NCBI RefSeq assembly: GCF_040675855.1
Contig: NZ_JBEGIK010000001.1
Location: forward strand, 186,001-250,000
Length of the DNA: 64,000 bases
Origin: Microbacterium sp. LWH3-1.2
GTDB lineage: Bacteria; Actinomycetota; Actinomycetes; Actinomycetales; Microbacteriaceae
Direction of reading: 5' to 3'
Made by a program: the position numbers and the translations under genes. The stretch's first letter is position 1. Each line of letters starts with the position of its first letter. Below, piece after piece: positions 58,731-64,000 of this stretch. A model generated the notes under the pieces. It made no database searches and was not told the origin of the DNA. It worked only from the letters and a program-made list of their open reading frames with translations.

Positions 58731-59455
58731 GATCCGAGGTACGCCTTCATGAGGAGCGCGGGGTCGTCCGCGTCGGTCGGAGAGAGTGTCATCGCAATAC
58801 GCCCTTCGCTCAATACGTATGTGCGGGTGGCTGCGGCCACCGTCTGCTGCGCGCGCTGCTCGACGATCAGCACCGCCGTGCCACGAGCGCGGATGCTCTC
58901 GATGGCGCTGAAGACCGTGTCGACCGCTGTCGGCGACAAACCGAGGGAGGGCTCATCCAGAGCCAGGAGGGCCGGTGCGGCAAGTAGCGCGCGTCCGATC
59001 GCGAGCTGCTGTTGCTGCCCGCCGGACAGGAGCCCTGCAGGACGGTCGGAGAACTCGTTCAGGATGGGGAACAGTTCGTACACCCACTCGAGGTCTTCCT
59101 CCAGCCCGGCGCGGTCACGACGGGCGGTGGATCCCAGCCGGAGGTTGTCACGCACGCTCAGCCGACCGAAGATGTGATGTCCCTCCGTCACCAGCGCCAG
59201 CCCACTCCGTGCCACGCGCTCGGGAGGCATCCGACGCAGATCGGTGCCTTGCAGGCTTGTCTCGGTGGACTCGGATCCCACGGCGTTGACGATGCCGAGA
59301 AGGGTCGAGGACTTCCCGGCGCCGTTCGGGCCGATGATTCCCACCAGCTCGCCCGCGTCAACATGGAACGTGACATCTCGCACCGCGGGGACGCCGCGGT
59401 ACGCGACCTTGAGATTCGCGACCGTCAGTATCCGGTCGGTATCAGAGCGTGACAT
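58727..59455 (-). CDS. Liv-type ABC transporter ATPase, LivF-like
   Basis: 242 residues from ATG 59455, overlapping the LivG-like stop by 14 nt. Walker A GPNGAGKSS, Q-loop LVTEGHHIFGRLSVRDNL, signature LLSGGQQQQLAIGRAL, Walker B LLALDEPSLGLSP; this set is diagnostic of LivF. Confidence 0.93.
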   Translation of the reverse strand: MSRSDTDRILTVANLKVAYRGVPAVRDVTFHVDAGELVGIIGPNGAGKSSTLLGIVNAVGSESTETSLQGTDLRRMPPERVARSGLALVTEGHHIFGRLSVRDNLRLGSTARRDRAGLEEDLEWVYELFPILNEFSDRPAGLLSGGQQQQLAIGRALLAAPALLALDEPSLGLSPTAVDTVFSAIESIRARGTAVLIVEQRAQQTVAAATRTYVLSEGRIAMTLSPTDADDPALLMKAYLGS

Positions 59456-60233
59456 CTTGACCCCCTTGCGCGATCTGGCGGGCGGCGTTGCCGAGATACG
59501 ACGTAGCCAGGCGCTCATCGTGACGAATCTCGTCGGGCGATCCGTCCAGGACGTTTCGGCCCGCCCCGAGAACGAAGATGTGATCACAGCTGCCGAACAC
59601 GAGCGGCATGTTGTGATCGATCAGGAGAACTCCGATTCCGCGCTCCGCGAGGGTACGCATCGTGTCGCGGAAGTGCTGCGCCTCCCCCTCGTTCAGGCCG
59701 GCCGCCGGCTCGTCGAACAGCACCCAGCTGGGTTGCGTCGCGAGCGCCCGCGCCACACCCAGACGCCGCTCGACGCCGTGCGGCAGATGGTCGGCGCTGT
59801 GAAGTGCCCACTCCTCGAGATTCAACTCCGCCAGGAGTTCCAGGGAGAGGGAGCGCGCCGTGCGATGATGCAGCCCGCATGCCAGAGCAGTGACCTCGAC
59901 GTTCTCGAGGACGGTGAGCAGCGGATAGAGGTGACCGTGCTGGAACGTGCGCGCGATCCCTCGGTGGGTCCTGCGCTGCGCAGGCTCTTTCGGGAGAGCC
60001 TCGCCATCGATCTCGACGATGCCCTCGTCAGGGCGGTCGAAACCGCTCAGGATGTTGACGAGTGTCGACTTCCCGGCTCCGTTGGCGCCGATCAAGCCGG
60101 TCACCCGACCACGGGGAATCTCGATGTGCACGTCGTTGAGAGCTTTGACGCCGCGGTACGACCGCGTGATACCGCGCCCCTGGAGCCGGACGCTGTCGCG
60201 CCCGGCTCCAGGGAGAGTGCGTACATCAGCCAT
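59442..60233 (-). CDS. Liv-type ABC transporter ATPase, LivG-like
   Basis: 263 residues from ATG 60233, overlapping the binding-protein stop by 8 nt. Walker A GANGAGKST, GIARTFQHGHLYPLLTVLEN, Walker B VLFDEPAAGLNEGE and LLIDHNMPLVFGSCDHI. The signature is degenerate (HLPHGVERRLGVARAL instead of LSxGQ), an oddity compared with most LivG proteins. Confidence 0.9.
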   Translation of the reverse strand: MADVRTLPGAGRDSVRLQGRGITRSYRGVKALNDVHIEIPRGRVTGLIGANGAGKSTLVNILSGFDRPDEGIVEIDGEALPKEPAQRRTHRGIARTFQHGHLYPLLTVLENVEVTALACGLHHRTARSLSLELLAELNLEEWALHSADHLPHGVERRLGVARALATQPSWVLFDEPAAGLNEGEAQHFRDTMRTLAERGIGVLLIDHNMPLVFGSCDHIFVLGAGRNVLDGSPDEIRHDERLATSYLGNAARQIAQGGQDVTL

Positions 60234-61431
60234 TGACGTTGATCTTCTCGGGAGCTCGTCGCTCGACGAACTTGAGCGTCCCGTCCTCGACGACGCGCAC
60301 AGCCTGCGGGCGCTCGAGGGCGATGTGGTACTCCGGCGTAAAGGTGGTGGCACCGACCAGGAACTCCTCATCGGTGAAAGTCGCCATGGCGTCGGCGATC
60401 TCGGCTCCGTCCCAGGTGCCGGCGATGTCATACGCCTTCGCGATTCCATCGATCGCCGACGGCCCCATCACGAACGTGCCCATGGCGGGAGCACCGTACT
60501 CGGCCGTGTACCGCTCGAGGAACTCGTTGACGGCGGGGTCGGGGTCGTCGCCGGTGAGCGAGACCGGCCCGACGGTGTAGTAGTCCTTGAGCCCGGGGAT
60601 GGCGTCGAGCCAGGTGGTTCCGTCCATACCGAAGCCCGAGACGATGGGGGCGGTGATGCCTCCGTCGCGCAGGTCTTTGGCCACCTGGGCGCCGCCGGGA
60701 AGGTAACCGCAGTTGAAGATGACGTCGGGCGCGGTTCCGCCGGTGATCTTCGAGACGATCTCGGGGATGCTGTCGCCCTGGACGTATTCGTAATCGCCCA
60801 CGTCCGTGCCGCCGAGCTCGGTGAAGCGATCACGGGCGTACTGGCACTGGCTCTGGGTGTACTTGAGAGTCGTGTCGGTCAGGAACGCCGCGCTCTTCCA
60901 GCCCTTGCTGTCGGCGAACTCCGACATCACGACGCCCTCGCCGATGGTGGAGTTGCCGTAGGAGAAGCTGAGGTTGAGGCCGCCCTTCGGACCGAAGAGC
61001 GCCTCGTTGATGCACGGGGAGACGCTCAGGACGTTGGCCTGCTCGGCGACGAGGGCTCCGGGGCTGGAGAGATCGAAGTCGCAGGTGAACAGAATCGCCT
61101 TGGCTCCGTCGTCGATCAGCTGCTGGGCCGCCGGCGCATACTCCTCCAGCTTGGAGCCGGTGTCGACGACGCGGAGTTCGACCTGCTTCCCGCCGATGCC
61201 ACCGTTCTTGTTGAGGTCGTCGATCGCCATCTTCATGGAGTTCATCGCGGGTACGTCCGGGACGGACATGAAACCCGTCTCGGCCATCGCCGCGCCCAGG
61301 ATGATCGTGTCGGAGTCGTCCCCGGCGGACGAGCCGCTCGGCTGGGAAGCACTGGCGACGCACCCGGTCAGGGCGATCGCCGACAAGGTCGCAACGCCGA
61401 GGGCGGCGACCGTTCGTGACGAGAATCTCAT
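60226..61431 (-). CDS. Liv-type ABC transporter substrate-binding lipoprotein
   Basis: 401 residues from ATG 61431. Lipobox ALTGC near residue 23. Type I periplasmic-binding fold of the Leu/Ile/Val group: LGAAMAETGFMSVPDVPAM, MAIDDLNKNGGIGGKQVEL, QQLIDDGAKAILFTCD and a double-lobed body. First gene of the Liv operon. Ligand unknown; the neighbourhood favours an aromatic or branched carboxylate. Confidence 0.92.
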   Translation of the reverse strand: MRFSSRTVAALGVATLSAIALTGCVASASQPSGSSAGDDSDTIILGAAMAETGFMSVPDVPAMNSMKMAIDDLNKNGGIGGKQVELRVVDTGSKLEEYAPAAQQLIDDGAKAILFTCDFDLSSPGALVAEQANVLSVSPCINEALFGPKGGLNLSFSYGNSTIGEGVVMSEFADSKGWKSAAFLTDTTLKYTQSQCQYARDRFTELGGTDVGDYEYVQGDSIPEIVSKITGGTAPDVIFNCGYLPGGAQVAKDLRDGGITAPIVSGFGMDGTTWLDAIPGLKDYYTVGPVSLTGDDPDPAVNEFLERYTAEYGAPAMGTFVMGPSAIDGIAKAYDIAGTWDGAEIADAMATFTDEEFLVGATTFTPEYHIALERPQAVRVVEDGTLKFVERRAPEKINVNG

Positions 61432-61485
61432 GGTTCGCTTACTCGCTTTCTTTCGGGTACTGCTGTGGACCGGCAAACAAGATCA

Positions 61486-61547
61486 GGTGTGCACACCCGC
61501 CGCGTAGAAGGCGTAAGCGGGAACTAGTAAATCGTTGTCGTATACGA
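61486..61547 (-). promoter_or_regulatory. Two palindromes in the Liv operon leader
   Basis: GGTGTGCACACC (61486-61497) and TCGTATACGA (61538-61547) are perfect palindromes whose centres are 51 bp apart, about five helical turns. The TATAC core resembles GntR-FCD operators. They lie in a 505-bp gap (61432-61936) which has no gene; a partial GTATAC match recurs at 61816. Confidence 0.55.
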
Positions 61548-61615
61548 AGAGTCGGTGCGGCAACAGTAGCCGGGGGCAGTGCCTGGCGACAAGAGTGCAT
61601 TTATTAAGACCACGT

Positions 61616-61632
61616 TGCGTTCTTGGAACGCA
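61616..61632. promoter_or_regulatory. TGCGTTC-TTG-GAACGCA inverted repeat
   Basis: Perfect 7-bp arms with a 3-bp spacer in the Liv leader; the same 7-3-7 geometry as the 46556 site, with a different sequence. Could be an operator or a short terminator of the Gfo/Idh gene. Confidence 0.45.
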
Positions 61633-61936
61633 GAATTTACACAGCGTTGTGACGGTCCGCAGGGGCGATAACCATTGATTCTGCGGCTCTTTTGGCCGTT
61701 CCTACACGGCAGCCAACGCAGCAGACGCATCACACCGCTCGCGCGCTGCTCACCCTTGAGGCATGCGCGCGGGGATGCGCGATTGATGAACGCGAGTCAC
61801 ATGGAATCGCGTCGAAGTATACGATCATGAATGAGGGCGGGAACTACGGCGGTTCCAACCCCGAGTGTCGTCCGACCGTGCGCCACGAGGGATCATCTCT
61901 CTGCACGTTCAGCAACGAGGGCACGAGGGCACGATC

Positions 61937-62953
61937 TCAGTCAGCGCCGTACAAGGCGGGGCGATCACGGGAGTGAACCTGCACGGAGTCGCCGCTGCGG
62001 AGGGAATCAAGACAGGCGTCCGTCACGAGAGCGGCGCAGTAGCCGTCCCATGCGTTAGGCCCCGTAACCACTCCCTCGACCGCGTCCAGCGCCCACGCAA
62101 CGAGCTCGCGCCGGTACGCATCGCCGAAGCGGACTGTGAAGTCCTTCTCTCGCACACCGGAGACGCGGAAGTCCAGGCTCACGGCGACAGGCGTCGCGTT
62201 TGTCAGTCGGGCCATGCCCGAACGTCCGATGACGTCGCAGCCGATTTCGTACCCATAGGCGGCCTTGAGGAAGACCTCCGAGTAGATCATCACACCGGCA
62301 GCAGTGCGGAAATAGAAGAACTGTGGGTCCAGCCAGTCTTCCAATCCGGTCTTTCCGCCATTTCCCGTCACGCGGACTTCGACGATGTCGTCGTCGAGGA
62401 GCCAGCGGGTGCTGTCCACCTCGTGCACCACCGCTTCCGTGGTGTGGGCCGACGAGGTGACGGAGGGGGGAACGTCCGCGGCCCGATGCACGAACTGCAG
62501 CGAGACGATCTCGCCCAGCTCACCCGTGTCCACCGCTGCCTTGAGATCCACGAACGCCGCGTCGTAGCGACGCATGAAGCCCACCTGAACAAATCGCCTG
62601 CCGGCCCGGATCTCGGCGTCGAGGATCAGCTCGCAGTCTGCGGCGGTCATGGCCAACGGCTTCTCGCAGAACACCGGTTTGCGGTGCTCGATGCACGCCA
62701 GCACCAGGGCGAGATGAGACTCTGCGCTCGACGCGATCGTGATCGCGTCGACGTCAGCCGATGCGATGAGTTCCTCCGCGCTGGCGAACACGCGAACGTC
62801 GCCGGGCAGGGTCGCCGCGACTACCTGTGCACGCTCGAGGTTGGCGTCGGCGACGGCGACGAGGTCCCCCGCCCCTACGGAGCTCGCGATCGTCTTCACC
62901 TGAGCGGATCCGACCATTCCCAGGCCGATTGCGCCGATGCGGATTCTCTTCAC
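61937..62953 (-). CDS. Gfo/Idh/MocA-family oxidoreductase
   Basis: 338 residues from GTG 62953 with GGAGAAG seven bases upstream. N-terminal Rossmann GAIGLGMVGSAQVKTI, then the family motif KPVFCEKPLAMT near residue 95 and VQVGFMRRYDAAF; a C-terminal alpha/beta domain. NAD(P)-dependent oxidation of a sugar, inositol or related polyol is typical. A promoter lies 230 bp upstream, leaving a long leader. Confidence 0.9.
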   Translation of the reverse strand: MKRIRIGAIGLGMVGSAQVKTIASSVGAGDLVAVADANLERAQVVAATLPGDVRVFASAEELIASADVDAITIASSAESHLALVLACIEHRKPVFCEKPLAMTAADCELILDAEIRAGRRFVQVGFMRRYDAAFVDLKAAVDTGELGEIVSLQFVHRAADVPPSVTSSAHTTEAVVHEVDSTRWLLDDDIVEVRVTGNGGKTGLEDWLDPQFFYFRTAAGVMIYSEVFLKAAYGYEIGCDVIGRSGMARLTNATPVAVSLDFRVSGVREKDFTVRFGDAYRRELVAWALDAVEGVVTGPNAWDGYCAALVTDACLDSLRSGDSVQVHSRDRPALYGAD

Positions 62954-63182
62954 TCTGCTTCTCCAAGATGCGCGGAACTCGCTGTGGCCCTTGAGGCGTC
63001 GGGTCGACGCTGCACCCCCTGCGCCTCGTCTGACACTCGCTCCTGGGTGTGTCGGATGACAGGACCCGCGGGTTGAGCGGGGTACTGCACGGTTAGGATC
63101 GGACGTCGGTGGCCCAGGCGACACCTTGTGGGTGTGAGGTCGAAGGCGGGTGATCGAGCATCGTTGCTCTGTCATAGAACCG

Positions 63183-63210
63183 ACTGTACAGCGGAACTGA
63201 AAAATGTCAA
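63183..63210 (-). promoter_or_regulatory. Sigma-70-type promoter for the Gfo/Idh gene
   Basis: Reading the minus strand, TTGACA (63210-63205) and TACAGT (63188-63183) with a 16-bp spacer. Initiation near 63176 implies a leader of about 220 nt with no gene seen. The 333-bp gap 62954-63286 holds nothing else recognised. Confidence 0.7.
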
Positions 63211-63286
63211 TCCCAGTTTAACTCCGGACAACCGACTTTGATGGCTCCGCCGCCCCGCAGACGGATCGCCCCGCAGCGATCTCCCC

Positions 63287-64000
63287 TCAGCCGTTGAACT
63301 GCCTGATGTCCAGTCTGTCGACGAAACCGGAGTCCGCAGCCGGATCGACATCCACCGGCTCAGGCCCTTCGATCAGAATCGTCTGGCCCACGGCGAGATC
63401 GGTGAGAGTCACACCGTGCCGATCTGCGAACATTTGCGCCCGCTTTACGTAAAGGTCGCGCCCGAGTTCATTCAGGAGTATGTCGTGCACGGGCACGGCC
63501 TGTCGTGGCCGCACGGCAATGATGAAGTCGACCATCTCCGACATCTTGTTCCAGGGGCCGTTGAGCGGGAACAGGAGCGTGTCCGGCGCCGGCCCGGCAG
63601 GGACGATGAAACTGTCGCCCGGGTGGTACACCAGCCCGTCGATGATGTAGCCGGTATTCGCGACGACCGGAATGAGGGTGTGGATCACGGCATGCTGGCC
63701 GCCGACCGTCCGCACCGAGAATCCCGCGCTGTCGAACTTCTCGCCGGCGCCGGTGGCGATGATCTGATCCTCGCCGACTCCCGCTGCCTCTGCCTCGGCG
63801 AGGAGCCGAGCCGAGGGGACCTGAGGTGCACGGACCGTCGCGTCAGGGTGCGCGGCGAGGTACTGGAGGACGGCATCCTCGTCGAGGTGGTCGGGATGCT
63901 GGTGCGTGATCAGAATGTGCTCGGCGCCTTCCAGAGCATTGGCCGGATCGGAATACTCGCCCGGATCTATGACGATCCGACGACCGTCCTTCTCAAGCCG
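63287..64000 (-). CDS. MBL-fold hydrolase, 5' end beyond window
   Basis: The frame is open from 64000 to a stop at 63287 (237 codons shown). Zinc motif LITHQHPDHLDEDAV, then GQHAVIHTLIPVVANTGYII, VYHPGDSFIVPAGPAPDTLL and VHDILLNELG. The last two blocks parallel VFHPGDSYELPG and HEVELSELG of the 51210 protein, so the two are paralogues. Start codon is outside the window; probably only 10-20 residues are missing. Confidence 0.88.
   Translation of the reverse strand, partial: RLEKDGRRIVIDPGEYSDPANALEGAEHILITHQHPDHLDEDAVLQYLAAHPDATVRAPQVPSARLLAEAEAAGVGEDQIIATGAGEKFDSAGFSVRTVGGQHAVIHTLIPVVANTGYIIDGLVYHPGDSFIVPAGPAPDTLLFPLNGPWNKMSEMVDFIIAVRPRQAVPVHDILLNELGRDLYVKRAQMFADRHGVTLTDLAVGQTILIEGPEPVDVDPAADSGFVDRLDIRQFNG

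Noticed and set aside
1..64000. CRISPR array, phage, toxin-antitoxin or biosynthetic gene cluster
   Set aside because: No repeat-spacer array, phage structural or integrase genes, small TA pairs, NRPS/PKS or RiPP precursors were seen.

Overview
The window looks like chromosome of a high-GC actinobacterium, most likely a Microbacteriaceae member close to Microbacterium. This is an inference from GC-rich third codon positions, frequent GTG starts, apparently leaderless genes with a TANNNT-like box about 7 nt before the start codon, dense ATGA/GTGA start-stop overlaps, and the protein families present. No rRNA, tRNA or CRISPR array was seen.

Region A (1-11.1 kb) is a sugar locus. A 3'-truncated FGGY kinase and an AraD-type epimerase lie divergent from a YtfQ-like binding protein, an ATPase and two permeases. 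A LacI regulator sits between them. A perfect 26-bp palindrome and two diverged copies suggest that one LacI protein controls both arms. A second, paralogous ATPase with its own LacI regulator follows.

Region B (11.1-26.5 kb) reads as ordinary chromosome. It holds an SDR, DUF1992, DUF4287 and cupin genes, a winged-helix regulator, an MFS carrier, a K+ channel, a PadR/membrane-protein pair, two secreted proteins (one an M64-type peptidase), DNA polymerase IV, a cyclic-nucleotide-domain/FAD oxidoreductase next to a UBP zinc-finger protein, an MBL hydrolase and a small secreted protein.

Region C (about 26.6-64 kb, running off the window) is a catabolic island with visibly lower GC. It starts beside a decayed 3' gene remnant. 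It encodes two flavin-dependent monooxygenases, three flavin reductases, a MaoC-like hotdog protein, an amidase, a YtcJ-like amidohydrolase, DUF3237, an ADP-forming acyl-CoA synthetase, a beta-hydroxyacid dehydrogenase, a DddP-like M24 protein, an MftD-like FMN enzyme, an SDR, three MBL hydrolases and a Gfo/Idh/MocA oxidoreductase. It also has a complete peptide-type ABC importer with two paralogous binding proteins, a complete Liv-type importer, and five regulators (IclR, TetR, XRE-cupin, GntR-FCD and others encoded by its operons). The most economical reading is uptake, oxygenation, hydrolysis and CoA-dependent breakdown of an unidentified carboxylated or amide-containing compound.

The island is scarred at 44.1-45.8 kb by nested insertion-sequence debris from four families (IS21, IS5, IS110, IS3). 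An IS5-family element sits inside an istA fragment whose reading frame is restored when the element is removed on paper. A lone IS5-type end lies at 36.86 kb. The island's regulatory DNA is rich in palindromes, described individually below.
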